Assembly (NCBI GenBank): GCA_010093605.1
Contig: MU004185.1
Coordinates: 889,334-953,333 of the forward strand
Direction of reading: 5' to 3'
Source: Lophium mytilinum
Taxonomy: Eukaryota > Ascomycota > Dothideomycetes > Mytilinidiales > Mytilinidiaceae
DNA: 64,000 nucleotides
The translations under genes were made by a program, and so were the position numbers. Shown here one piece after another: positions 22,163 through 34,175 of this stretch (its first letter is position 1; each line of letters starts with the position of its first letter). The notes beneath the pieces are model-generated. The model had not been told where the DNA came from, made no database searches, and worked only from the letters and a program-made list of their open reading frames with translations.

Positions 22163-23367
22163 TCAATTACGCAAGTTCTGCTCCTCACTTCCTCTTCCAT
22201 TTTCAGCGCCTCCTCTGCCCTCCTCCGCCGCATTACTCTGCGTCTTTCCCTGGTCTGCATGTTTCGCTGGATCGAACACATAAATGGGGAACTCAAGGAA
22301 AATCGTCTGCTTCAGGAAGACGGGCAGCTTCTCGTAAACGCTCGGCTGAAAGGGGATCAAAATGCTCGTACGGTGAAGGTAGTTAGCGTACCCATCCCAG
22401 TTGTCACCCTTTTCGTACCGCTTCTTCGCACCAGGTCGTTCTTGCAGGTTCAATCCGGACACGAACATGAGTAGAGTGGTGAGGAAGATCGGGCCGAGGA
22501 TTGATGCGTAAAGCGCTGATGTCGCGCCGCCGCTTGTGCGGTGGTTGGCGGCTGGGGCGACGGCGATGGTGAAAATGCCTGCTGTTGTTAGAGCGGAGTT
22601 GGAGGGTAACGTGGAGAACATGAGCTTACCGAACTGGATGAGAATTTCGCCAAAGTAGTTGGGGTGGCGTGTATACTTGAAGAAGCCAACGTCGCATACG
22701 GATCCGTCACGGCCATGAGCGGTACGAAAGCGGTACTTTTGGACGTCGGAGACAGATTCCATGATGAAACCAATGAAAAATAGGATTACACCTGCAATGT
22801 CGCAGCCGGTACCGAAGGAGGGCTGCGAGAATTGGGAGACGTTGGGGGAGTTGAGAATTGTGACGGGGAGTGAGACAGTCCAAACCCAGAGCATTTGGCT
22901 AGAGAAGTGTCAGTTTTGAGTGTAGGACGGTTGGCAAGGATTGATATGAAATTCAATAGATGAGTTCTCGAAAGAGGAAGTTGAAAGTGCGGCGAGAAGA
23001 CGAACAAAAAAGGGAGGGGAAGAACATACGCCACCCAAAACCCCAGAAAGGAGAAGAATTTGTCGCGTTTATCGTCAAATCTATCATCTGACCCGGTTTT
23101 CAGAATTCTGAAAAGAAGAAACCCCGAGAGACGTGCTCCCCAAACCATGATGAAGATCGAGGCGATAATGTTGCGTGCATTTCCGCGGTCACCGCCCAGC
23201 GCAAGAGTAATTATGGCAAGGACGACGAAATTTGTACCACCAGCAAAATCAGTCAATTTATCGAATTTGAGACTGTACGCAATGGAGAAGAAAAAGAGCT
23301 GGTAGGCGACTGTGATGAGGAGGGATATGGCGAGGTAGTAGTTGTCCAGGACGTGGACAGGGCCCAT
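22163..23367 (-). CDS. DUF1295 / steroid-reductase-like membrane protein
   Basis: Multi-pass membrane protein of the DUF1295 group, related to 3-oxo-5-alpha-steroid 4-dehydrogenases and isoprenylcysteine methyltransferases; the fungal members have no agreed substrate. Exons are 23030-23367, 22630-22898 and 22163-22578 (introns 131 and 51 nt), about 340 residues. Hydrophobic segments are seen at about 8-28, 42-60, 65-85, 105-130, 135-160 and 225-250. The family signature is present: FRTAHGRDGSVCDVGFFKYTRHPNYFGEIL (about 170-199), whose RHPNYFGE motif would bind the cofactor, and RPGAKKRYEKGDNWDGYANY near the end of the domain. The second intron is a multiple of three, so its retention would give an in-frame longer form; splicing restores the family-like IQFGIF junction. 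The C-terminus is charged and low in complexity. Confidence 0.82.
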
Positions 23368-24437
23368 GTTTGCGATTATTCTTCTTGTTCGCTAAGCAGA
23401 AATGGTAGATGATGCGAAGCATCAATACGAAGGAGACAAAGCCGTTATATATGACGATGGAAGAGGATCTACAAATTATGCTGCCTAAATATCCGGTTGT
23501 CTTACGGCCGCAAATCCCAGAAGAAATGGACAAAGAATAGCACTGGCGACCATTGTGATCTTGATGATGACGACAGTATCTAGCAGTGGCTTGGCATTAC
23601 GATCTTTGGAGGTGCATTTCCCTCGGCGATCTGGCCCCCGTTATTTATGGAGTATCCTACCGGCGCTGCGTCTGGTTGGCTCTCCGAAAGCTCTTTAGCT
23701 CCGATCTTGAGCATTGCTAAAACTCCCTCGCGACCTCGACCCCTTCTGGTTAGAAAGCGACAACCACAAACAGCAAACCATATCTCGAAGCATGGGCGGC
23801 CAAGAGTGCTGAATCGGCATGGCCCATTCTCTTGACTGGTAAATTCTCTTTGGATTATTCCTACGCAAGTGAAGGAGAAATGTCTTTCCCTCCTATCTCG
23901 GGCAAAAAGTTCCGTAGGGGACGATGAAACACCGCACGTCTGGTCGGCAATCACCTACAACACCATGCGTCGCAGCCACTTCATCACATCCGTAGGCCAG
24001 ACCTACTTGAGACTGCGACTCGCTGGAACATTGCCTTTTAACCTGCGGTGTCTGAGCCGCCAGAAGGCCCTGGACATGGCGGCCACGCAACGGGACGCCA
24101 AGGCCGTTACAGCCTCCTGCCACGGGCGCCTCCCGTTCAATTACGGGCCCAGTGCTGAGACCTAGCTGCGGTAATGTGCGCCGGGTATCAAACAAAGTTG
24201 TTATTTAGTATGGTGGAGGCCCATTCTTGGGACCTCTCTTGGTTTTGGATCGCGTGGTGATTTTCGCTCACTATCGTCCACCCACGATCTCCTTCTTTTC
24301 AACAGTCTTTTCTTCGCATGTCTTGACGGCGCGATTTGCTACACAGCTGGTCTGCCTTTTTAGTCCTTATATATTTATTTGAAACATCTGAGCGAGCCTT
24401 AGATTATCTATTCGTGGACTGAGTCTGCATTTGAAGC
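23368..24437. other. Divergent intergenic region
   Basis: About 1.07 kb between two gene starts. Open frames here begin at non-ATG codons and have no recognisable content. It probably holds two promoters. Confidence 0.45.
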
Positions 24438-25952
24438 ATGAAGAGAATAAGGAGCGGATGGACGTTGGGCCTTCTCGTCATCCTGGAGCTGTTTCTAATA
24501 CCCACTGTTCGTATGGACGTTCAATAAACTTCGGTCAATTGCTAATGGATCACCGATAGATCGTTGCGGATAGTCTCGGAGGTGGATTGGGTCATGGAAA
24601 GGGTGGGATCAAGCAAGCCAATGACGGAATGCAGGCCCATAAGCAGCAAGATGGAAAAGGGGGCTACAAGGGCGCAAATGGCGGCGATAGGAAAGGCAAA
24701 GGCAATGGAAATGGGAAAGGCAACGGAAATAAGGGTAACAACACTGAGCTTGTTGCCATCACGGTCGCGCAGACCATCACGCTGGCAGACTTCAGCCTCT
24801 CGTAAGTGAATGGGGACTCCACGTTTATATTCTTGACTCTGATGGGGTACAGGAATGTCACCGTCACCAAAGAAAAGAAAGTGACCGAAGAAAAGACGGT
24901 GACGGATGTCCAGACCCAGTTTCAGACTGCTCCAGTGCGTTCCTTGGATTGACTGTGGGTTGGAACAGCACAACTGACTTGCCCAGGTCACAGTTACAGA
25001 AACCCAGCATGATCAGATCACAGTCGCTCAGACAGTCTACGCCACGATCACGGCTGTGCAAGTCTCGACTGAGACTATCACATCGATGGCGGTCTCCACA
25101 GTATCTCAGTTTCAGCTCATAACAATGACAGAGAGTGTAAGCTAATTCTGTGTTGAACTCTCTCACCCTTTCTGACGCGCCGTATAGGTCTGCCAAGCTA
25201 GTGCCGCAGAAACGGCTCCCTTCGTTCTCGCATCTTCCGTGTATTCATCGGCATCTCCTGTTCAATCAGCAGCCGCTGTAACGGCACTTACAGACTCCGC
25301 TTTAGCGCTTCCATCTGTCACAGTAGTCCAGCCCTCGACAGTGCTCTCAGTAGACAACACCATGTGCACATGCCAATGCTTGTGTCCTGCGGGAGGCTTT
25401 GATGCACAACCCAACGCTGCACAACCGTTCCAAGTGGCATCATACTCTGCTATGACAGCGGCCGCCCCAGCTATGTCGACTTTGATGACTGTTGCTACCG
25501 TGGCCTCTGAAGCCCCCGCCGCTTCTGCAGCAGCGTCGTCTGGGTTCGGACTTTCCCCTGCAGCATTAGAGTCCACTGCGATTGCAGTGTCGTCATCTCT
25601 TGCGGAATCTAGCTCTTCTGTAGCTTCAGTGGCCGACCCTTCGTCAAGTTCTGCCATACTAGGAGCCGCGTCTTCGGTAGCACTGAGTAGCGTTGCCGCG
25701 TCTACGGACAGCTCGTCCGCCATCACGACAGAAAGCCTGCCTATTGCCTCGTCGATCATTGCATCCTCTCCCGGCGCGGCTTCCACACCGGTAGCATCGA
25801 CAACCTCCAGCGAGGCGATCGCCCTTTCGCAAGTCGCAAATTCGTCCCCAACAGGAGCCGCAAATGGACTCCCCTTTGACCTCAGCACGATCATCCTGCA
25901 GTCGGCAGTAACAGTCAACCTAGGCGCTCGAAACCCGAAGCCTACAGGATGA
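24438..25952 (+). CDS. Secreted low-complexity Ser/Ala/Thr-rich protein (unknown function)
   Basis: Function not recognised. Five exons (24438-24506, 24560-24801, 24853-24934, 24987-25136, 25188-25952) with introns of 53, 51, 52 and 51 nt combine into 435 residues, all phases consistent; the first donor, GTTCGT, is the weakest. MKRIRSGWTLGLLVILELFLIPTIVADS is a signal peptide. Then come a Gly/Asn/Lys-rich block (about 35-80, DRKGKGNGNGKGNGNKGNN), a Thr/Val/Gln block with TVT and TITxxQ repeats (about 88-180), a Cys knot-like CTCQCLCPAGGF at about 230-241, and a long Ser/Ala-rich stalk to the end. There is no hydrophobic C-terminus, so it is probably released or wall-bound and heavily O-glycosylated, not GPI-anchored. 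The layout resembles fungal adhesin or wall-matrix proteins; that is inference from composition. Confidence 0.72.
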
Positions 25953-26042
25953 GGGGAAGTTTCCAGACACTGGCTGTCTAATACGGCAATCTCCTTTTCT
26001 TTATCACTAATACCCAGAGTACTTTAGCGATCGTTTTGTAGT

Positions 26043-27191
26043 TTAGTCTTCCATTCGAATAGGCATATTATTAGTAAGGCCATTAACCGTAGTGCCTGAT
26101 GTAGCGTCCTTGGTGGATTCTTCTCCTTCCTGGCCATCGGTCTTTGCTTTCTTCTCCTGTCTCTTGACCTCTCGCCTCGGCACCGGCTTCGCGGAGTTTC
26201 CTGCGGGAGACCCTCCATTGCTATTCATAGCATCAGCCTTACGCTTCTTTTGCGCTTCTGCCTTTTCTGCTTTTGACAGTGCCGGCGCTTTGGTCACTGG
26301 CTCTGGCTTCTCCCCACCGTACACCACATCCACGACGCCCCTAAAGCTCGTCCGCTTGAGCTGCGCCGTGACAGTCACACCCCTCGCCTCTTTGCACACC
26401 GCGTCCTTGCCCCTCTCCTGCCCAAGCCCCCACACTGACGCAACATTTATAACATCGGACGGGGCGCGACACGCCAGCGCCGTCTTCGCCTCGCTGCTGA
26501 TGACTAGCCCTCGGCCCCTCGTCGCGCGAATCAGCCCCACCACGTTTCCAATCAGATTTCTCCGTGCGGCACCATCCACAGCTAGTATTCCAGGCGCATA
26601 GCATATCTCGAAGCGCACCCCGCGCTCAATGGCTTGTCCTAGCATCTTGAACTTGAAGTGGAAGCCCAGCCGCTGTGTCAGGTCCATCGAGATGAGGTCG
26701 CAGTCTAGCGACTCGCAGGCTTGTTTGAGGGTGCGTTCGTCTGTGGGCCGGATGGCGAGGATGTCGTAGGCGGCGGAGAGCTGGGAGATGCGGTGGTTTT
26801 GGGAGGGGTCTGCGAGGATGAGGGTGCAGCGGCGGAGGAAGCGGAGGCGAGGGGGTGTGGAGAAGGGGAGGGTTGTCGGGATAGGGCAGGTCTGGTGAGA
26901 AGTTTGTGTCAGCCATAGTAGAGAATTGGTAGCGACTTTCGCCGATAGTGAACACTGTGCGCTATTCTAGAAATATTTATTGAAGTTGTAAAGGGGGCAA
27001 ACTCACCAAGTCGGCGGGCAGCTTCCCTGAAAGTGTATGGGTGAGGGCGACCACATCGTATCCTACTATGAAGAGTCAGAACTGAGGAAGCTGCATTTAA
27101 GCAAACGGGACTTACATTCGTCCAGGAAAGCAATGGTGCGCTGCAGCTCTCTGTCGGCGGCACTCCAAGGGATGTTCAAGTCGTAGAACAT
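26043..27191 (-). CDS. RPP1: Ribonuclease P/MRP protein subunit Rpp1 (Rpp30 family)
   Basis: Subunit of nuclear RNase P and RNase MRP, needed for tRNA 5' end maturation and rRNA processing. Exons are 27116-27191, 27007-27065 and 26043-26891 (introns 50 and 115 nt); 327 residues. The N-terminus MFYDLNIPWSAADRELQRTI is the usual start of the family's PHP-like TIM-barrel fold. Further Rpp30 marks are YDVVALTHTLSGKLPADL, AAYDILAIRPTDERTLKQAC, CDLISMDLTQRLGFHFK, GVRFEICYAPGI and GRGLVISSEAKTALACRAPSDVINVASVWGL. After about residue 245 the chain is Lys-rich and disordered, with a nuclear-localisation-like KRKADAM and RREVKRQEKKAK. The gene is back to back with CKA1 across 470 bp and convergent with the secreted-protein gene, with 90 bp between the stops. 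Confidence 0.93.
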
Positions 27192-27661
27192 ACTTTCACC
27201 AGTATTCTTGTTATACTGGCCCCGAATAAGTTATGTTGGGTTAGAAAGGTGGTGAGTGGAGCTGTCTAGAGCTGTTCAATGAAATTATTGATCACGTGTA
27301 GCAGCGCCAAAGCCACACAAGCAGCCTGCCGAAACCTGCCACCACGGTCCCTCTCCCAATCCGAGCGTTCCAGAGACTGCCCCGCCATCACCACAACGAG
27401 GGGAGGAAAAGCCTGGCCGCCCTCAGTGCAGTAATCCCTTGCTGCTGACTGCTGTCACCCTCTTCATCACACTGATTCTCCGGCCTTGTGCTTCCGCAAG
27501 CAGCCGCCACTGTCCCCCCGTCTCCCTCATCCTCTAGTCTCCCTGGTATAAACAACACCCCCAGCACCGCTGAGAGCGAGACCGCTGCCAACATCGAGCA
27601 GCCGGTCACTGCGTCGCAACCCTCCAAGCTGGCTATCAACACTACCGGCGCGGCGACCAGT
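27192..27661. promoter_or_regulatory. Shared upstream region of RPP1 and CKA1
   Basis: 470 bp between two divergent starts. The last 170 bp before CKA1 stay open in the CKA1 frame but contain no in-frame ATG, so they are taken as 5' leader. No specific binding site is claimed. Confidence 0.5.
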
Positions 27662-28904
27662 ATGGCGCGCGTCTACACGGACGTCAATGCCCAGATGCCG
27701 CGGGCCTACTGGGATTATGACAGCGTCAACATCTCCTGGGGCGTCCTGGAGAACTACGAGGTCGTGCGCAAAATCGGTAACACCACCCGTCCCATCCAAT
27801 CCGCACAAGAGGCTATATTGACACTTATCGCAGGCCGGGGCAAGTATTCGGAGGTCTTCGAAGGCATAAACGTCGTCAACTATCAGAAATGCGTCATCAA
27901 AGTGCTCAAGCCCGTTAAGAAGAAGAAGATAAAGCGAGAGATCAAGATCCTACAGAACCTCTCCGGCGGGCCCAACATCGTCGCTCTGCTCGACGTCGTG
28001 CGGGACAATCAGGTCGGTGGATCCTTCTCGGTAACCAGCTTTCATGTTGATGTGCCTGTGCTGATATGTTCTTTGTTGACACCTGCAGAGTAAAACGCCT
28101 TCCTTGATATTCGAATATGTCAACAACACCGATTTCCGGAGCCTTTACCCTAAATTTGTTGACTACGATGTGCGATACTACATCTATGAACTGCTCAAGG
28201 CGCTGGACTTCTGCCACAGCAAGGGTATCATGCATCGGGATGTGAAGCCCCACAATGTCATGATAGATCATGAGAAGCGTAAGGTAATTTGTCGGCTCGA
28301 CTGGAAGTATGGACGGACACAGGCTGATTGAGTCTAGCTGCGGTTGATTGATTGGGGTCTCGCCGAGTTCTACCATGCGGGAACCGAATACAATGTTCGC
28401 GTAGCTTCACGCTACTTCAAGGGCCCGGAACTGCTTGTGGACTTCCAAGAGTACGACTACTCTCTCGATATGTGGTCGCTGGGCGCCATGTTTGCATCGA
28501 TGATCTTCCGAAAAGAGCCCTTCTTCCACGGCACAAGTAACTCGGATCAGCTCGTCAAGATTGCCAAAGTTCTGGGTACCGAGGACCTGTTTGACTACCT
28601 AGACAAATACGACATCGAGTTGGATGCTCAGTACGACGACATCCTGGGGAGATTCCCGAAGAAGAACTGGCATTCATTCATCAACGCGGAGAATCAGCGA
28701 TTCGTCAGCAATGATGCTATTGATTTCCTTGACAAGCTTCTAAGATATGACCATCAAGTATGTAACCTTCCTGTTGTGCGTTGGAACAATACTAATTGGC
28801 TTCAGGAGCGACTCACAGCGAAAGAAGCCATGGCGCACCCCTACTTCTCGGCCGTACGCCAACAAGCTCTGCAGAACCACAACGCGACCGCCTCACACTC
28901 GTGA
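27662..28904 (+). CDS. CKA1: Casein kinase II catalytic subunit alpha
   Basis: Constitutively active Ser/Thr kinase that phosphorylates acidic sites as a tetramer with CK2 beta, in nucleus and cytoplasm. Exons are 27662-27776, 27834-28012, 28089-28283, 28338-28757 and 28806-28904; total 335 residues, the usual length. [19 protein letters not shown] is the classic CK2 alpha start. The Gly loop is [11 protein letters not shown], the catalytic Lys lies in [18 protein letters not shown] (which also holds the Lys-rich substrate and heparin-binding cluster), the catalytic loop is HRDVKPHN, and the metal motif is DWG in place of DFG, a CK2 hallmark. [19 protein letters not shown] is the activation segment and P+1 loop. 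The filamentous-fungal long C-terminal tail is absent. No damage seen. Confidence 0.96.
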
Positions 28905-29571
28905 CCGATACCCATCTAGTTTTCTTCTATCCCTTTTGGCGTCTGCATACGTACCATATCCTCCCCTCCCGCCCAACCCCTGTCGACCAACTGCTGGATT
29001 GCACCTACTGGCAAGAGTGTCTGGACGCGAAAATGACTTTCCAAATCAACGACATTACCTCGACAAGACTTGCTCATACTGTCTTTGAGCAAAAACATTC
29101 AAATCTGAAATAGACCAGCAGCGGTAGCCACATTAACACTGGGGCTCGGGTCGCTGCCTCTTTACCAACACCCCGGGCGACCTAGATGCAAGTAAAAAGG
29201 TCGTTGAAGGAAAACGGAACGACGCATTATACTGATCTCCTGCGGCGTCAGGGAATCGCGGACACAGTCGTAGGATACTGGGTCGCCGGATGAGATGCTC
29301 TTTTTGGACTATCCCTCGTGATGCATGGAACAGTGGCTTTCCTTCAAGTAGATATCCAAAAGAGATAATGTCTTTAACAGGGGACGCGTGCTGTGACTCC
29401 AAGGCGTACCAAACAGGTTTAGCCAATTCATAATCGCGGGTTATGGGTGTGCTATGAACACTTTGACTGTAGGTAAAACCTCGAAAATGCCCCCCACCTA
29501 GCCTTGGCGCGCTAAAGTTTGACTCACGTGGGTCTTCATGCGGGACCTTCGACTCACAACCGACTTTTTGT
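28905..29571. other. Intergenic region between CKA1 and VAS1
   Basis: About 0.67 kb with the CKA1 3' UTR and the VAS1 promoter. No further gene is supported. Confidence 0.5.
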
Positions 29572-32500
29572 ATGATCAGAACTATACCCCTCCACCGCGC
29601 GCTGCTCCTGCGCATCCCTCGCACTACCCACTCCATTGCTTCTCCAATCCACTCAATTCGACCTCTGGCTGGACACCAACGCCATACTTTCACGAAAATG
29701 GCGCTTAACGCCGCTTCCCACAACCCCACGGGCGACCCAACTGGCCCTGTGACTGGCGCTCCCCCGAGCCTGAGCGATGACATCAAGAGTGAAATTGTGG
29801 GAGCTGCGAGCTCAGACGCCGTGGGACAGTCCGCGCCTGGCAAGGATGGGGGCGAGAAGGGCGTTGCGAAGAAAGTAAAGACGGAGAAAGAGCTTGAGAA
29901 GGAGCGCAAGAAGGCCGAGAAAGACAAGAAGTTCCAAGAGAAGCAAGCGAAGCTAAAGGGCGGGGACGGAGGCAAAGCTGGGAAGGCGGCTGCGAAGCCA
30001 AAGGAGAAGAAAAAGAAGGAAGAGGCGGAGGTGCTGCCGGCGTACGTCGAGGAGACACCCAAGGGCGAGAAGAAAATCCTGAGGTCGTTAGATGACCCGT
30101 ACACCAAGGCGTATATCCCAAAGGCTGTGGAGAGTGCGTGGTATGACTGGTGGGAGAAGGAGGGCTTCTTCCAGCCCGAGTTTGTGGATGGGGAGGTCAA
30201 GCCTGCCGGACACTTCGTCATCCCAATTCCTCCCCCGAACGTCACTGGAGCTCTACACGTCGGGCATGCTCTCGCTACCGCTTTGCAGGATTTGTTGATC
30301 CGTTGGAAGAGGATGAAGGGCTTTACTACACTGTATCTACCGGGCTGCGATCACGCTGGTATCTCTACCCAGAGCGTTGTGGAGAACATGCTATGGCGAC
30401 GAGAAAAGAAGACACGATATGATCTGGGACGGCCGGCCTTTGTCGAACGAACATTCGCTTGGAAAGAGGAATATCATTCCAAGATCAACAGAGTTCTAAG
30501 GCGAATGGGAGGCAGCTTCGACTGGACACGCGAGGCTTTTACCATGGATAAGAACTTGAGCGCCGCTGTCACCGAGACATTTGTGAGACTACACGAGGAA
30601 GGTCTGATCTATCGCGAAAACAAGCTTGTCAATTGGTGCACGAAACTCAACACAGCTCTCTCGAATCTAGAAGTCGACAACAAGGACTTGGAAGGTCGCA
30701 CACTATTAGACGTCCCAGGCTACGACCGTAAGGTGGAGTTTGGATGCATTACTACATTCAAATATCCTTTGGATGGAGAGGATGGATTCCTTGAAGTGGC
30801 CACCACTCGACCGGAGACTATGCTTGGCGACTCTGGCATAGCTGTTCACCCCGACGACGCGAGGTACAAGCACCTTGTAGGGAAGAAGGCCAAGCATCCC
30901 TTCGTTGACCGACTCATACCTATAATAGCGGATAGCTACGTTGACCCGGAGTTTGGTACCGGAGCAGTGAAGCTCACTCCAGCTCACGACCAGAACGATT
31001 TTGCACTCGGCAAACGACACCACCTTGAGTTTATCAACATCCTGAACGATGATGGCACTTTGAATCATAATGCTGGATCATTTGCTGGCCAGAAGCGGTT
31101 CGATGCTCGCTACACAGTTGTCGAAGAACTTACCAGATTGGGACTCTTCGTGGAGAAAAAGGACAATCCGATGAAAGTAATAGGCTCCTTTTCCCTCAAC
31201 TGAGACTTTTATTCTAATACTAATATAACTTAACTAGGTTCCACTTTGCAGTAAGTCGAAGGATGTGATCGAGCCCCTTATGAAGCCGCAATGGTGGATG
31301 GAAATGAAGGGCATGGCGCAGGAAGCTATCAAGGTCGTTAAGAACGGCGACGTCAAGATTCGACCAGAGAGTGCTGAGAAGACGTATTATCACTGGCTCG
31401 AGAACATCAACGATTGGTGTCTATCACGTCAGCTCTGGTGGGGCCACCAGATCCCGGCGTATCTTGTCAAGTTTGAGGGTCAACAGGTTGACAGCTCAGA
31501 TAACGAGGCGTGGGTGGTTGGCCGGACCGAGGAAGAGGCCAAATCCAAGGCCGAAAAGAAGTTTCCTGGGAAGACATTCACTCTTGAGCGAGACGAGGAC
31601 GTTCTCGACACCTGGTTCTCGTCTGGATTGTGGCCTTTCTCAACGCTAGGTTGGCCAAATCAAACCCATGACCTCGAAAAGCTCTTCCCTACTTCCGTGC
31701 TAGAAACGGGCTGGGTAAGTGAAAGAATCTTCATCGGACTCATCTACCATATACCGAATGCCGTTTTGGCGTACTAACTCACCATGTTTAGGACATTCTC
31801 TTCTTCTGGGTTGCCCGCATGATTATGTTTTCTCTTCATTTGACCGGAAAAATACCCTTTAATGAGGTTTACTGCCATTCTCTCATCCGAGATTCAGAAG
31901 GCAGAAAAATGTCCAAATCTCTAGGAAACGTCGTTGATCCTGTAGATATCATGGACTCCATCACACTACCAGAGTTGCACGAGAAGCTGTTGATGGGCAA
32001 CCTCGATCCTAAGGAGCTCAAGACTGCCGAGAGGTACCAAAAAACAGCGTTCCCTAACGGAATTCCCGAGTGCGGCGCCGATGCCCTGCGTATTGCGCTA
32101 TGTGGATACACCACGGGAGGTGGAGGTAAGTTACCGAACTACTTCCTCGTTCAGCACATGTTTGCTAATTCGTTTCTTCAGACATTGCCTTCGACGTGCA
32201 GGTCCTTCACGGCTACCGTCGATTCTGTAACAAGGTGTACCAAGCCACGAAGTTTGTCCTCGGTCGCATCGGCGAAGACTTTGTCCCGCGAAAAACCGTT
32301 ACGAAGTCAGGGCAAGAGTCTCTGTCAGAACGATGGCTTCTCCACAAATTTTCCAAAGCGGCTAAGGAGATCAACGAGAAACTCGAGGCTAGGGAGTTCA
32401 GCAACTCGACCCAGGTTGCGTACAAGTTTTTCTACAACGACATCTGTGACACATTCATCGAAAATTCGAAAGCGATCTTCGAAGACGAGTCCAGCACGCC

Positions 32501-33247
32501 AGAGCAGAAGGAGAGCGCGAAGAATACACTTTACACTGCGCTAGAGGGCGGTCTCACTATGCTCCACCCATACACACCATTTTTGACTGAGGAGCTTTGG
32601 CAGCGCCTTCCCAGACGCCCAGAAGACTCGTGCCCCTCTATCACACGGGCGAAGTACCCAGAGCACCAGCCCGAAATGGACGACCCGGAGGCAGAGGCAC
32701 AGTATGAGCTCGTAATCGGCTGCTCGGCTGGTATACGTTCGCTCATGGCAGAGGTAAGTTGCATGACCTCTTTTGTCCCTTTTCTTTTAGGACAAATATT
32801 GACTAGAGATTGTAGTACGTAATCAAAGAAGACGGCCATGCCATCGTCCAAGCCCTCACCTCCTCCGCCTTGGCCACTGCAACTGCCGAGACCCTGGCCA
32901 TCAAGGCCCTTGCGGCTAAGGGCGTCGCCACCGTCTCTATCATCGGCCCTGACGCGCCGGCACCTACTGGCTGCGCTGTATACAGCGTCGGCACAAGCGC
33001 GACCGTGTTCGTCGAAGTGAAAGGCCGTGTAGACCTGGACGCGGAGATCAAGAAAGGCACGGAGAAGATGAAGAAGGCCGCGGAGGGTGTAGAGAAGCAG
33101 AGGAAGGTGCTCGGTGCGCCAGACTTTGAGCAGAAGGTCAGTGGAGCTGTGCAGCAGGCTGAGAGGCAGAAGCTGGAAGACTTCCTGGCAGAGCAGCGGA
33201 ATAGAGAGTTGAGCATCCAGCAGTTTCAGCAGTTGAAGCTAGCGTAG
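29572..33247 (+). CDS. VAS1: Valyl-tRNA synthetase, probable dual mitochondrial/cytosolic
   Basis: Class I synthetase that charges tRNA-Val and edits misactivated Thr. Exons are 29572-31176, 31238-31714, 31792-32125, 32182-32753 and 32816-33247; the long form has 1,139 residues. The first ATG gives [21 protein letters not shown], a basic, Arg-rich, acid-free mitochondrial presequence; an in-frame ATG at 29698 (residue 43) starts a cytosolic form [17 protein letters not shown]. This two-start arrangement is known for yeast VAS1. A Lys/Glu-rich appendix (about 90-165) is typical of eukaryotic ValRS. HIGH motif is HVGH (229-232, in [19 protein letters not shown]); the editing CP1 domain carries [10 protein letters not shown] and AVHPDD; KMSKS is at 733-737 ([10 protein letters not shown]). 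The anticodon-binding helical domain and a C-terminal coiled coil (about 1060-1139, [20 protein letters not shown]...) end the protein. Complete. Confidence 0.95.
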
Positions 33248-34175
33248 ATGGAGGAGAGGATGGAAGATGTAGAGAGTGTGGTCAAATGAGTGTATGAGAC
33301 ATTAGTTCAAGACCTTAGATCCTTACGGAACATGGTATACACATTGTGATCGATATGATAGACAATGTTGATGGAATGCAAAACATCAGAGTGAATCCTA
33401 ACCCTCGAGGTTTCGTTTCGAAACTTGTAGTGGGCTTCTAATCATACACTAAAGTAGCCCTATTGTCTTTCCTCGCTGAGAATTCGGACCCTTCGCTCAT
33501 GGTTTCTAACATGGTTCTTTGTATCTATTGGTATGTTGGAAATTTCTGACGTACGTGAACCACAGAAACCAGTGCACCTGCAGCTTGAGACATGGTTGTA
33601 GCTATGTTAACGTTCTGTATCTCCACAAACGTGTCATTGAAGCCATGGTATGTTCTACGCCAATCGGTCTTCCGTCCTAGCGGGTAGGTAGCTTTGTGGC
33701 TACTGGTGAGTGAGACTATCTTCGACAAAGGCTGCCTCTGAGTTGAGAACAGCCTGTATCGAAGAATAAAGGATTTGATAGGGAGTCGCGCTTGCAGAGC
33801 TTGCTTTTTTACAACACTGGCACGGTCAATGGCACAGTCAAGGGCATTGGAGCTACAAAGAGCACTAGCTGCAAAACATGCAGCAGCTCCCGTCAGGCCC
33901 AAGAGGACAAGTAGACAATTTCTAGAAGCGTCTCTGGGTGAGGCTGGGGTTGGTCCCGCAATGGCGCATGCACTGCATTCACCCAATGGGAAGGCGTGAG
34001 CTGGGGCACCACCGCGGCGAAATTAGAAAGTAGCTAAACGGCAATCTGTCCTTGACACCAGAGCCCGCTCTACATAAAGAATCCCCCACGATTCATCCTC
34101 CGCCAACCCCAATCCACAACTCTCCCTAAATCACCGAAGAGACCTCTGCCAGCCAGTAGGCAACTCGCTGCCACG
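33248..34175. other. Intergenic region between VAS1 and calnexin
   Basis: About 0.93 kb. A 153-codon minus-strand frame (33525-33986) starts at TTG and lacks a usable ATG, so it is not called. The right-hand 200 bp should hold the calnexin promoter; no specific stress element is claimed. Confidence 0.45.

Noticed and set aside
29133-30245. 370-codon minus-strand frame opposite VAS1
   Set aside because: Its right half is the shadow of the VAS1 first exon, including its Lys/Glu-rich part; no independent signal.
33525-33986. 153-codon minus-strand frame between VAS1 and calnexin
   Set aside because: Starts at TTG with no suitable ATG, and shows no family resemblance.
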